From Desulfobacteraceae bacterium (GTDB taxonomy: Bacteria > Desulfobacterota > Desulfobacteria > Desulfobacterales > SURF-15): a stretch of 25,260 nucleotides of DNA. This document shows, in pieces, positions 15,322 to 23,602 of this stretch. Position 1 is the first letter of the stretch, and every line of letters starts with the position of its first letter. A program made the position numbers and the translations under genes. The notes beneath the pieces were generated by a model. That model was not told the DNA's origin. It was given only the letters and a program-made list of their open reading frames with translations, and did not search any database. The stretch is taken from the NCBI GenBank assembly GCA_003599475.1, contig QZKK01000062.1:1-25260 (forward strand). Direction: 5' to 3'.

Positions 15322-15331
15322 CAATTCGTGA

Positions 15332-15940
15332 TTACCGGAAAAGACTCACGTCTCCAAGACCCTCCCGTATCACTTCCGGGGTGTCGTTTACCAGCGAAAT
15401 GATCGAAGACGGTTCTCCGGGAACGGGTCCTCCGTCGATGACCGCCTCCAGCCGATTGCCGAATTCATCGTGGATCAGAGAGGGGTCGAAGAAGACGGTT
15501 CCGTCCGGAAGGGATGCGGAAGTGGAAAGGATCGGGTGGCCCAGGGCTTCCACCAGGGCAAGGCAGATGTTGTGATCCGGAACCCGGATGCCTGCGGACT
15601 TGCGCTTTGTGAGCATGATCTTCGGTACCAGTCTCGATCCTTCCAGGATAAACGTATAGGGGCCTGGCAGAAGCCGTTTCATGGTTTTGTAGGCGTAGTT
15701 TGAAACCTTGGCATAGAGGCTGATGTGGGTCAGCCCGGAGCATATGAAGGTGAACGGCTTGCTCCGGTTGCGCTGCTTAAGCTGATAGACCCTTTCGATC
15801 GCCTTCTTGTTCATGATGTCACAGCCGATCCCGTAAAAGGTATCCGTAGGATAGACGATGACACCCCCCTCCTTTAAAATGTCCGCAATTTTTGCAATCA
15901 GACGTTCCTGCGGATTGATCGGATTGATCTTCAGCAGCAT
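15332..15940 (-). CDS. yciO: YciO-type protein of the TsaC/YrdC/Sua5 family
   Basis: This 202-residue YrdC-domain protein opens with INPINPQERLI and has GGVIVYPTDTFYGIGC, the basic motif KQRNRSKPFTFIC, LLPGPYTFIL, and KSAGIRVPDH. It ends with DTPEVIREGLGDV, very close to the end of E. coli YciO. Where TsaC and Sua5 have a SAN-like motif, this protein has LSTSASLP, again as in YciO. TsaC makes threonylcarbamoyl-adenylate for the t6A base of tRNA; whether YciO proteins do so efficiently is less certain. It converges on sppA with 10 bp between stops. AAAGG lies seven bases before the ATG. Confidence 0.85.
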   Translation of the reverse strand: MLLKINPINPQERLIAKIADILKEGGVIVYPTDTFYGIGCDIMNKKAIERVYQLKQRNRSKPFTFICSGLTHISLYAKVSNYAYKTMKRLLPGPYTFILEGSRLVPKIMLTKRKSAGIRVPDHNICLALVEALGHPILSTSASLPDGTVFFDPSLIHDEFGNRLEAVIDGGPVPGEPSSIISLVNDTPEVIREGLGDVSLFR

Positions 15941-15956
15941 GACCGGCCTTTAAAAA

Positions 15957-16078
15957 CGTTGAAATCGTTGAAAACGTTGAAATCGTTGAAAACGTTGAAA
16001 CGTTCAAATCGTTGAAATCGTTGCACGTTGAAGTCGTTGCACGTTGAAATCGTTACACGTTGAAATCGTTACCCGTTG
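15957..16078. repeat. Degenerate 9-bp microsatellite (GTTGAAATC), first block
   Basis: About 13 units of 7-9 bp such as GTTGAAATC, GTTGAAAAC, GTTGCAC and GTTACAC run head to tail for 122 bp directly upstream of yciO. A shorter block of the same units is at 16340-16420. There is no spacer diversity, so it is not a CRISPR array. Confidence 0.9.
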
Positions 16079-16622
16079 TTTTTGCTTGATTTGTTTGAAT
16101 ATTTCTTTATTTGATTATTTTGTCTTATTGTTTGGAATTTGATGCTTGGAATTTGTGATTTTCTTCTCTGGTAACCAAACTTGACGTCCCGTCACCAGGT
16201 TCTACGCTGACTTCCGACTTCTGGCTTCTGTCTTTGGCTGTCGTCCGTCATCTGTCGTCTGGCTTCTCTCCGCGTCTCTCCCTCTTCCCTATACCGTTAT
16301 CATATGCGCGCCCCGGTGCTTGTTGTCAAGGGGCCTTGATCGTTGCACGTTCAAATCGTTGAAATCGTTACACGTTAAATTCGTTGCAGGTTGAAGTCGT
16401 TGAAACCGTTGCACGTTGCTTTTGCTTGATTTGTTTGAATATTTCTTTATTTGATTATTTTGTCTTATTGTTTGGAATTTGATGCTTGGAATTTGTGATT
16501 TTCTTCCCTGATTTCCAAACTTGACGTCCCGTCATCAGGTTCTGCGCTGACCTCAGACCTCCGACCTCTGGCTCTTATGCTGTCGTCCGTCGTCCGTCAT
16601 CTGTCGTCTGACTTCTCTCCCG
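16079..16622. repeat. 340-bp tandem duplication carrying two right arms upstream of guaB
   Basis: Copy 1 starts at 16081 and copy 2 at 16421. The first 86 bp (arm, TTTGCTTGATTTGTTTGAAT onward) are identical; the downstream TTGACGTCCCGTCA, CAGGTTCT and TGTCGTCCGTC segments are similar but diverged. Each copy follows a GTTGAAATC microsatellite block, so the duplicated unit is microsatellite, arm and pyrimidine tract. The 766-bp gap between yciO and guaB contains no gene. Confidence 0.85.
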
Positions 16623-16631
16623 AATAAACCG

Positions 16632-16660
16632 TTGCGAAAGTTCCGGCCTTTTGTTATCTA
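16632..16660 (+). promoter_or_regulatory. Candidate promoter of guaB
   Basis: A -35-like TTGCGA (16632-16637) and a -10-like TATCTA (16655-16660) are 17 bases apart. They would start transcription near 16667 and leave a 40-base leader before the guaB ATG. The preceding AATAAACCGTTGC is also found upstream of rpsA. The hexamers are weak matches, so the call is tentative. Confidence 0.4.
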
Positions 16661-16706
16661 TGGTTCGATTTCCCTTTGTTAGGAAATTTTTCATTTTGGA
16701 GGACCA

Positions 16707-18170
16707 ATGGAACATTTTTCGCTCGAAGAAGCGTATTCTTTTGACGACGTCCTGCTGCTGCCGAACCACTCGAGCACGCTGCCCAGAGAGGTCGACGTCC
16801 GCACTCGTCTTACCAGGAACATCACCCTGAGCATCCCCATCGTCAGCGCCGCCATGGATACCGTTACGGAAGCCAGAACGTCCATCAGCATGGCCAGGGA
16901 AGGCGGGATGGGGTTTATCCACCGGAATATGGACATCCGGAGCCAGTCCCTGGAAGTCGACCAGGTTAAAAAATCTGAAAGCGGCATGATCATCGATCCG
17001 GTCACCATTCATCCGGACCGGCCGGTGCGGGAAGTGCTGGCGTTGATGGAAAAGTATCGGATCTCGGGCGTGCCGGTCACCAGAGGAGATCAGCTCGTGG
17101 GGATCATCACCAACCGAGATCTGCGGTTCGAGACGGATCTCGAAAAAAAGGTTGCCGACGTGATGACCAAGGAAAACCTGGTTACCGTCCCCGAAGGGAT
17201 CACGCTGGAAGATTCGAAAAAACTCCTTCACCAGCACCGCATCGAAAAGCTGCTGGTGGTCGATTTTAAAGGGAGGCTCAAGGGGCTGGTCACGATCAAA
17301 GACATCGAAAAGATCAAGAAATATCCGAATGCCTGCAAGGATGCCATGGGAAGGCTCAGAGTGGGAGCCGCCGTGGGGGTGGGGGCGGATATGTTGGAGC
17401 GTGCCGAATCGCTGCTCAAAGCCGGTGCCGACGTGATCGTCGTAGACACTTCGCACGGCCACTCGCAGAATGTGCTGCGGGCCGTGGAGGCGCTGAAATC
17501 AAGCTTCCCGAAAATCGAGCTGATCGCGGGCAACGTGGCTACCGAGGAAGGGGCGGCCGCCTTGATCAAGGCAGGTGTCGACGCGGTAAAAATCGGAATC
17601 GGGCCTGGCTCCATCTGCACCACCCGCATCGTGGCCGGCGTCGGTGTCCCCCAGATCACCGCCATCATGAACTGCCGGCACATTGCAAACAAGACAGACA
17701 TTCCATTGGTTGCAGACGGAGGCATCAAGTTCTCGGGGGATATCACCAAAGCCATCGGAGCCGGCGCGCATGTGGTGATGATCGGAGGCCTTTTCGCCGG
17801 AACCGAGGAAAGCCCCGGAGAGACCATCATCTATCAGGGGAGAAGCTACAAAGTCTACCGCGGAATGGGATCGATCGAAGCCATGAAAGAGGGGAGCAGG
17901 GACCGCTACTATCATGGCGAGAACACGCCGGAAGACAAACTGGTCCCCGAAGGGATCGTGGGGCGGGTTCCCTACCGGGGGACGCTTTCGGGGAACATCC
18001 ACCAGCTCGTGGGCGGCCTCAAGGCGGGCATGGGCTACGTCGGAAGCCGAACCATCGAGGAGCTCCGTCAGAAGGCCCGGTTCATCAAGATTACCGCCTC
18101 CGGTCTCAGGGAAAGCCACGTCCACGACGTCATCATCACCAAGGAGGCACCGAATTATCGGCTGGATTAG
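16707..18170 (+). CDS. guaB: Inosine-5'-monophosphate dehydrogenase GuaB
   Basis: This 487-residue enzyme oxidises IMP to XMP with NAD+, the committed step of GMP synthesis. The start [13 protein letters not shown] is typical. Two CBS domains lie at about residues 92-205 ([26 protein letters not shown]). The catalytic cysteine is C304 in GPGSICTTR, and the flap carries [13 protein letters not shown] and later [11 protein letters not shown]. Length is normal. GGAGGA lies five bases before the ATG. guaA, its frequent partner, is not next to it; a repeat arm follows within about 10 bases of the stop. Confidence 0.96.
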   Translation: MEHFSLEEAYSFDDVLLLPNHSSTLPREVDVRTRLTRNITLSIPIVSAAMDTVTEARTSISMAREGGMGFIHRNMDIRSQSLEVDQVKKSESGMIIDPVTIHPDRPVREVLALMEKYRISGVPVTRGDQLVGIITNRDLRFETDLEKKVADVMTKENLVTVPEGITLEDSKKLLHQHRIEKLLVVDFKGRLKGLVTIKDIEKIKKYPNACKDAMGRLRVGAAVGVGADMLERAESLLKAGADVIVVDTSHGHSQNVLRAVEALKSSFPKIELIAGNVATEEGAAALIKAGVDAVKIGIGPGSICTTRIVAGVGVPQITAIMNCRHIANKTDIPLVADGGIKFSGDITKAIGAGAHVVMIGGLFAGTEESPGETIIYQGRSYKVYRGMGSIEAMKEGSRDRYYHGENTPEDKLVPEGIVGRVPYRGTLSGNIHQLVGGLKAGMGYVGSRTIEELRQKARFIKITASGLRESHVHDVIITKEAPNYRLD

Positions 18171-18175
18171 AGGGG

Positions 18176-18262
18176 AAGAAAATTCCAAGCTCCAAGCATC
18201 AAATTCCAAACAATAAGACAAAATAATCAAACGAAGAAATATTCAAATAGGAAAGAAAATAG
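18176..18262 (+). repeat. Left AT-rich arm upstream of the four-helix-bundle gene
   Basis: The arm begins just after guaB with AATTCCAAGCTCCAAGC. It contains a 23-bp stretch (18193-18215) that is perfectly complementary to 18663-18685 on the far side of the four-helix-bundle gene. It ends in AAATATTCAAATAGGAAAG and a TAG that closes the reading frame upstream of the gene. Confidence 0.85.
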
Positions 18263-18280
18263 AATAAGGAAGAATCGAAA

Positions 18281-18634
18281 ATTACAATTTATGATTTAAA
18301 CGAAAGAACGATTGTCTTTGCAAAGCGAGTAAGGCAGTTCATTAAGAGGCTCAAGCAGACAATCGCCAATATCGAGGACGAAAGGCAGCTTATTAAATCC
18401 TCAGGCTCCGTCGGAGCGAACTACCGTGAGGCAAACGAAGCTCTCAGTAAAAAAGATTTTGCCATGAGAATCAAGATTTGCCGCAAGGAAGCCAAAGAAT
18501 CGGAGTACTGGTTGACACTGATCGATCCGGAAAACGACAGCCTGCTCGAACAAGAGAGAGTCGCGCTGAAAAATGAAGCATTGGAGTTGGTAAAAATTTT
18601 CAATACAATCCTCCAGAAATCATCTTGTACTTAA
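18281..18634 (+). CDS. Four-helix-bundle protein (23S rRNA intervening-sequence type), no standard start codon
   Basis: This frame encodes about 117 residues of the S23 / four-helix-bundle family, whose members lie in 23S rRNA intervening sequences and include the DGR accessory protein Avd. Family segments seen are YDLNERTIVFAKRVR, TIANIEDERQLIKSSGSVGANYREANEALS and KKDFAMRIKICRKEAKESEYW. The frame is closed by a TAG at 18260-18262, and no ATG, GTG or TTG occurs before the conserved region. The first in-frame ATG (18462) would remove half the protein. An ATT at 18281 has AAGGA 10 bases upstream and would give a start (M)TIYDLNERT that fits the family, so either AUU is used or the start codon mutated and the gene is dead. 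Function of orphan members is unknown. AT-rich inverted arms flank it. Confidence 0.7.
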   Translation: MTIYDLNERTIVFAKRVRQFIKRLKQTIANIEDERQLIKSSGSVGANYREANEALSKKDFAMRIKICRKEAKESEYWLTLIDPENDSLLEQERVALKNEALELVKIFNTILQKSSCT

Positions 18635-18764
18635 GTTTGAATATTGGAATTTGAATATTGAATATTGTTTGGAATTTGATGCTTGAAGCTTGTGATTTGC
18701 TCTTTTGATGCTTGCGTACTTGGGATTTCATGTCCCTGAACCTTGAATTTGGAACATAGCTCGC
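18635..18764 (+). repeat. Right AT-rich arm between the four-helix-bundle gene and dnaE
   Basis: GTTTGAATATTGGAATTTG and following units are the reverse complement of the left arm family; 18663-18685 pairs perfectly with 18193-18215. A second partial unit, TTTGATGCTTGCGTACTTGG, follows. The right end must carry dnaE expression signals, but only a weak GGA is seen before the ATG. Confidence 0.8.
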
Positions 18765-21700
18765 ATGGCTCGCTTCGTCCACCTGCACGTCCATACCATG
18801 TACAGTCTCCTCGACGGGGCCATTCGACTGGATCCGCTGCTCGGACAGGTTCAAAAATTCGGGATGGATTCGGTGGCCGTGACCGATCACGGGACCATGT
18901 TCGGCACGGTTGAATTTTACGAAAAAGCGACCCGGGCGGGGATCAAGCCGATCATCGGCTGCGAATGCTATATCGCCCCGCGCCGCCTCACCGACAAGAC
19001 GGCCGCAGACCACAAGGGACTCTCCCACCTGGTCCTCTTGGCCGAAAACCACGAAGGCTACAGAAACCTCTGCCACCTGGTGAGCATCGCCCACCTGGAA
19101 GGCTTCTACTACAAGCCGCGGGTCGACAAGGAGGCGCTTGCCGCCCATCATTCCGGTCTGATCGCAATGAGCGCCTGCCTGCACGGGGAGATCCCGATGC
19201 GCATCCAGGAAAACAGAATCGATCTGGCGGAAGAGGCCGCCCGGTTCTACGCACAGCTTTTCGGAGAGGGCAACTTCTACCTGGAAATCCAGAACAACGG
19301 AATCGATGTGCAGGAGAAGGTCAACCGCGTGCTGTTAGACCTTGGGAAGCGGCTTTCGATTCCGGTTGTGGCCACAAACGACTGCCATTACCTGGAAAAA
19401 GAACATGTCCGCGCCCACGACGTTTTGCTCTGCATCCAGACCGGAAAGACCGTCCAGGATTCGGATCGGCTGAAGTTTCGAACCGACCAGCTCTATTTCA
19501 AATCACCGGAAGAGATGGCGCGCGATTTCGCGTACTGCCCCGAATCGCTGGAAAATGCCGCAGCCGTCGGCGCCCGCTGCCAGGTCGAATTCGATTTCAA
19601 GACCTACCATTTCCCCCAGTTCAAGACCGGAACCGGCGAGAACGTCGAGGCGGTTTTCGAAGAGAGCGCAAGGGCCGGTTTCGGGAAGGTGATGGCAAAG
19701 ATTGCCGCAAAGCACCCGGATGTCGACCCGGAGCTCTACCGGAAGCGGCTCGACTACGAGATTTCGGTGATCCATTCCATGGGGTTTGCCGGGTACTTCC
19801 TCATCGTCTCCGACTTCATCCGTTTTGCCAAGGAAAACAGGATTCCGGTAGGCCCCGGGCGCGGTTCGGCCGCAGGGAGCCTCGTGGCCTATTCGCTGGG
19901 GATTACCGATCTGGATCCGATCGAACACGGGCTGCTCTTCGAACGCTTCCTGAACCCGGACCGGATCAGCATGCCCGATATCGACGTCGATTTCTGCATC
20001 AACGGCAGGGACGCGGTCTTCAAGCACGTGGTGGACCGGTACGGAGGCGGGGAGTACGTGGCCCAGATCATCACCTTCGGAAAGCTCAAGTCGCGTGCGG
20101 TCATCCGGGATGTGGGCCGCGCGCTCGACATCCCGCTGCGCCAGGTGGACGCCATCGCCAAAATGGTTCCCGATGTGCTCAACATCACGCTGGAAGATGC
20201 ACTCAAGAAAGAACCCCGGATCCTTGAGATGGCCGAGAAGCAGCCCGAGGTAAAAGAGCTCATCGGCATCAGCCGGGTTTTGGAGGGGCTTCCCAGGCAT
20301 GCTTCCACCCATGCGGCCGGAGTGGTCATCTCCGACAAGCCGCTGATCGAGTACCTGCCGCTCTACAGGGGTAAACGGGGCGAAGTGGTGACCCAGTTCG
20401 ACATGAAGTGGGTGGAGAAAATCGGGTTGGTGAAATTCGACTTTCTGGGCCTGCGGAACCTCACGGTCATCGAGAATACGCTCAAACTTATCGAAAAGCG
20501 CACTGGAGAGAGGCCGGATCTTTCGGATCTCGACTTGGGCGATTCCGACACCTACCGCCTGCTTTCAGCCGGCGACTCCACGGGTGTTTTTCAGCTTGAA
20601 AGTGCGGGCATGAGGGATCTATTGGTCCGCTTGAACCCGGCCTGTTTCGAAGATATCATCGCGCTTCTTGCCCTCTATCGGCCGGGTCCGATGGAAAGCG
20701 GGATGATCGACGACTATGTGGACCGGAAGCATGGCAAGAAACAGGTGCAGTACCTGGTCACGCAGCTTGAGCCGATCCTGAAGGAGACTTACGGGGTTAT
20801 CGTCTATCAGGAACAGGTGATGAAAATCGCCAGTGTTCTGGCCAGCTACACCATGGCCGAGGCAGACGGACTTCGCAAGGCCATGGGGAAAAAGATCACC
20901 TCGGAAATGGCCAGGCACAGGGAGCGGTTCATGAAGGGGGCCGTGGAAAACGGGGTCCCTTCGGAGGTTGCCAGCCAGCTTTTCGATCTGATGGAGAAAT
21001 TCGGAGGCTACGGATTCAACAAGTCCCACAGCGCGGCCTACGCGCTGATCGCATTTCAGACCGCCTACCTGAAGTCCCATTATCCGGTGGAGTTCATGGC
21101 TGCGCTTCTGACCAGTGAAATGCAGTCGACAGACGGGGTGGTGAAATATATCGCGGAATGCCGGCGGCACGACATACCGGTGCTCCCCCCGGACATCAAC
21201 GGAAGCGACAAGGAATTCACCGTCTCCGGCAAATCGATCCGCTTCGGCCTGATGGCGGTCAAAAACGTCGGCGAAGCGGCGATCGACTCGATTCTTGAGG
21301 TTCGAAAAGAGGGGATTTTCCTCTCGCTGTTTGACTTCTGTGAACGGGTGGATCTTCGAAAGGTCAACAAGCGGGTCCTGGAGAGCCTGATCCGTTGCGG
21401 CGCTTTCGATGCCACGGGTGCCTTCCGTTCTCAGATGGCGGCCGCTCTGGAGGAGGCCCTGGAATACGGGCAGACGCTTCAGCGGGAAAAGATGGATCCT
21501 CAGAGGGGGCTTTTCAATATGGGGACCAAAGAAAAGCCTTCGATCAACATGCCCGTGCTTCCGGGAATCGCGGAATGGGAGGACAAGCAGCGGCTCTCCT
21601 TGGAGAAGGAGTCGCTCGGCTTCTTTATCTCCGGGCATCCTCTGGATCGCTATAACGATCTGCTGCAGAAGTTCACCAATGCGGATACGCTGTCGATAAA

Positions 21701-22238
21701 GGAAATGGAGGATGGAAAGACGGTGCGAATCGGCGGGATCGTGCTCGATATCAAGACCATCCTGACCCGGAAGGGGGAGCCGATGGCCTTTCTGACCATC
21801 GAAGATCTTCAGGGGGTCGTCGAGCTGACCCTTTTTCCCTCCGTCTATGCCAATGCTGCAAACGTTCTTCTCGAAGATACTCCCATCCTGGTTCAAGGGG
21901 AGGTGCAGCGGGATGAAAATGCCGTCAAACTGCTGGGCGAAACCGTGATCCCGATCGACAAAGCCGAAGAGACTTGGACGGCGGCCGTTCACCTGAAGCT
22001 GGATGTGACGCGAACGGAAAAGGAATGCTTAAGGCGGATATACGATGTCTTCAGGAGGAATCCAGGGTCCTGCCGCACCTTTGTCTTCCTTCAGATTCCT
22101 GAAAAGACCGAAACCGTCATCGAGCTTCCGGCGTCTCTGGCTCTGAAGGCAAGCCCTGCGCTGATTCGGGAAGTAAACGGGATTCTCGGATACAATGCCG
22201 TCCAGACCGTGTGCATGGATGCCGTGCACCCGGCGTGA
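18765..22238 (+). CDS. dnaE: DNA polymerase III alpha subunit DnaE
   Basis: This 1157-residue replicative polymerase has, in order, an N-terminal PHP domain (HLHVHTMYSLLDGA, VAVTDHGTMFG, ending near NDCHYLEKEHVRAHDVLL), the palm with MPDIDVDFC (aspartates at 405, 407 and 409) and the third site in KFDFLGLRNL (D559), and VGPGRGSAAGSLVAY. It then has the helix-hairpin-helix region with FGGYGFNKSHSAAYA, and an OB fold at about 985-1060. The PHP metal ligands look intact, unlike E. coli DnaE. Length is normal for DnaE1. A weak ribosome site precedes the ATG. A sugar nucleotidyltransferase gene follows after 17 bp, an unusual neighbour. Confidence 0.96.
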   Translation: MARFVHLHVHTMYSLLDGAIRLDPLLGQVQKFGMDSVAVTDHGTMFGTVEFYEKATRAGIKPIIGCECYIAPRRLTDKTAADHKGLSHLVLLAENHEGYRNLCHLVSIAHLEGFYYKPRVDKEALAAHHSGLIAMSACLHGEIPMRIQENRIDLAEEAARFYAQLFGEGNFYLEIQNNGIDVQEKVNRVLLDLGKRLSIPVVATNDCHYLEKEHVRAHDVLLCIQTGKTVQDSDRLKFRTDQLYFKSPEEMARDFAYCPESLENAAAVGARCQVEFDFKTYHFPQFKTGTGENVEAVFEESARAGFGKVMAKIAAKHPDVDPELYRKRLDYEISVIHSMGFAGYFLIVSDFIRFAKENRIPVGPGRGSAAGSLVAYSLGITDLDPIEHGLLFERFLNPDRISMPDIDVDFCINGRDAVFKHVVDRYGGGEYVAQIITFGKLKSRAVIRDVGRALDIPLRQVDAIAKMVPDVLNITLEDALKKEPRILEMAEKQPEVKELIGISRVLEGLPRHASTHAAGVVISDKPLIEYLPLYRGKRGEVVTQFDMKWVEKIGLVKFDFLGLRNLTVIENTLKLIEKRTGERPDLSDLDLGDSDTYRLLSAGDSTGVFQLESAGMRDLLVRLNPACFEDIIALLALYRPGPMESGMIDDYVDRKHGKKQVQYLVTQLEPILKETYGVIVYQEQVMKIASVLASYTMAEADGLRKAMGKKITSEMARHRERFMKGAVENGVPSEVASQLFDLMEKFGGYGFNKSHSAAYALIAFQTAYLKSHYPVEFMAALLTSEMQSTDGVVKYIAECRRHDIPVLPPDINGSDKEFTVSGKSIRFGLMAVKNVGEAAIDSILEVRKEGIFLSLFDFCERVDLRKVNKRVLESLIRCGAFDATGAFRSQMAAALEEALEYGQTLQREKMDPQRGLFNMGTKEKPSINMPVLPGIAEWEDKQRLSLEKESLGFFISGHPLDRYNDLLQKFTNADTLSIKEMEDGKTVRIGGIVLDIKTILTRKGEPMAFLTIEDLQGVVELTLFPSVYANAANVLLEDTPILVQGEVQRDENAVKLLGETVIPIDKAEETWTAAVHLKLDVTRTEKECLRRIYDVFRRNPGSCRTFVFLQIPEKTETVIELPASLALKASPALIREVNGILGYNAVQTVCMDAVHPA

Positions 22239-22255
22239 AGAGGAGCTTTAGGAAA

Positions 22256-23599
22256 GTGAACAGAACATATGCCGTTTTGCTGGCCGGAGGGACCGGCACC
22301 CGGATGTGGCCGGTTTCCAGGGAACGCTTCCCGAAGCAGCTCGTAAACTTCATCGGAAAGGACTCTCTGGTCCAGAGCACCATCAAGCGGTTGTCTCCGG
22401 CGCTCGATCCCGAGAATGTGCGGATCGTCTGCGGAGAAGAGCACTTCCACGAAATCACCCGGCACATCTCCGAAATCGGCCTCCATCCGGAGGGGAAGGT
22501 AATCTGCGAGCCCTGCGGTCGAAATACGGCACCGGCCGTTCTGCTTGCGGTCCTGCATCTCCTGAAAACCGAAGACGATGCCGTAATCTTTGTGTTTCCG
22601 GCCGATCACGTGATCCGCAGCACGGAAATTTTCCATCAAAAAATCGCCTCGGCAATGAGGCTGGCCGAGCGCGGACGGATCGTGACCTTCGGCATCCAAC
22701 CCGATTACCCCGAGACCGGCTACGGCTACATCGAAGGGGCCGAAAGGCTGGAAGAGGGGGCGCTTTCCATCCGGCGCTTTGTCGAGAAGCCGGACAGAAA
22801 GACCGCCGAATCCTACATCGCAGCCGGCAACTTTTTCTGGAACAGCGGCATGTTCGCCTTCAGGGGCTCGGTTCTTGTCGAAGAATACCGGCGGTGGGCG
22901 CCCGGACTGCTGCAATCGATGAAGGAGATGACACAGCGCGGGGAGGTGGCGGCGAAGGAATACCGGTCGCTTCCGGACATCTCCATCGACTATGCCATCA
23001 TGGAGAAAACGGAAAAGGGAGCGGTGCTTCCGTCAGACTTCGGATGGAGCGACATCGGCTCCTGGAAGTCGCTCTACGACTTTCTTCCAAAAGATGGGGG
23101 GGAAAACGTCATCGACGGAGACGTGATCGCAAAGGATACCCGAAACTGCTTCATCCTCGGAACGGATCGGCTGATTGCAACCAACCGCATCCGGAACCTG
23201 GTGGTGGTCGAAACGCCGGATTCGGTCTTTGTGTCGGATCTGGAAAACAGCCGGGACGTCAAAGAGATCGTAAGCGATCTGAAGGCCCGCGGAAGAGAGG
23301 AGTTCAAGACCCACCGGACCGCCTATTTTCCCTGGGGGACCCAAACGATCCTGGATGCTGTCGGCGAATCGAAGGTCGAACGCATCCGGATCTATCCGGG
23401 GAAGACCTTTGAAGACGGAAACCAGGAGTCGACCCGGGTCGCCATCGTTTCAGGCGGCAACGGCAATCGAATGGAGGCAGGCCGGGCAGCGCCTCTTCAA
23501 AAAGGGGATCTCATCCGGATTCCGCCCGGGCAAAAAGCGGTCATCGCAAGCACCGGAAGGGAAGCCTTCACCTTCATCCGGATCACGATTTCAGGATAA
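22256..23599 (+). CDS. manC: Mannose-1-phosphate guanylyltransferase with a degenerate cupin domain
   Basis: This 447-residue enzyme would make GDP-mannose from mannose-1-phosphate and GTP for surface glycans. It has the signature LLAGGTGTRMWPVSRERFPKQ, EPCGRNTAPAVLLA, FPADHVI, GYGYIEGAE, RFVEKPDR, FFWNSGMFAF, SIDYAIMEKTEK and FGWSDIGSW. The C-terminal ~90 residues line up with the type II phosphomannose isomerase cupin (YFPWGTQTIL in place of RPWG-Y, then PGKTF), but the metal-binding histidine cluster is absent, so isomerase activity is unlikely. I chose the GTG at 22256 (AGGAG upstream, 17 bp after dnaE); other GTG starts at 22211 and 22235 overlap dnaE. Likely cotranscribed with dnaE. Confidence 0.88.
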   Translation: MNRTYAVLLAGGTGTRMWPVSRERFPKQLVNFIGKDSLVQSTIKRLSPALDPENVRIVCGEEHFHEITRHISEIGLHPEGKVICEPCGRNTAPAVLLAVLHLLKTEDDAVIFVFPADHVIRSTEIFHQKIASAMRLAERGRIVTFGIQPDYPETGYGYIEGAERLEEGALSIRRFVEKPDRKTAESYIAAGNFFWNSGMFAFRGSVLVEEYRRWAPGLLQSMKEMTQRGEVAAKEYRSLPDISIDYAIMEKTEKGAVLPSDFGWSDIGSWKSLYDFLPKDGGENVIDGDVIAKDTRNCFILGTDRLIATNRIRNLVVVETPDSVFVSDLENSRDVKEIVSDLKARGREEFKTHRTAYFPWGTQTILDAVGESKVERIRIYPGKTFEDGNQESTRVAIVSGGNGNRMEAGRAAPLQKGDLIRIPPGQKAVIASTGREAFTFIRITISG

Positions 23600-23602
23600 T
23601 GA

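Noticed and set aside
15957..16420. Possible CRISPR array at the GTTGAAATC tandem units
   Set aside because: Units are 7-9 bp and head to tail with no 25-40 bp spacers, and no cas genes are nearby.
18281..18634. Diversity-generating retroelement, suggested by the Avd-like four-helix-bundle protein
   Set aside because: No reverse transcriptase, no template/variable repeat pair and no target gene are present in the window.
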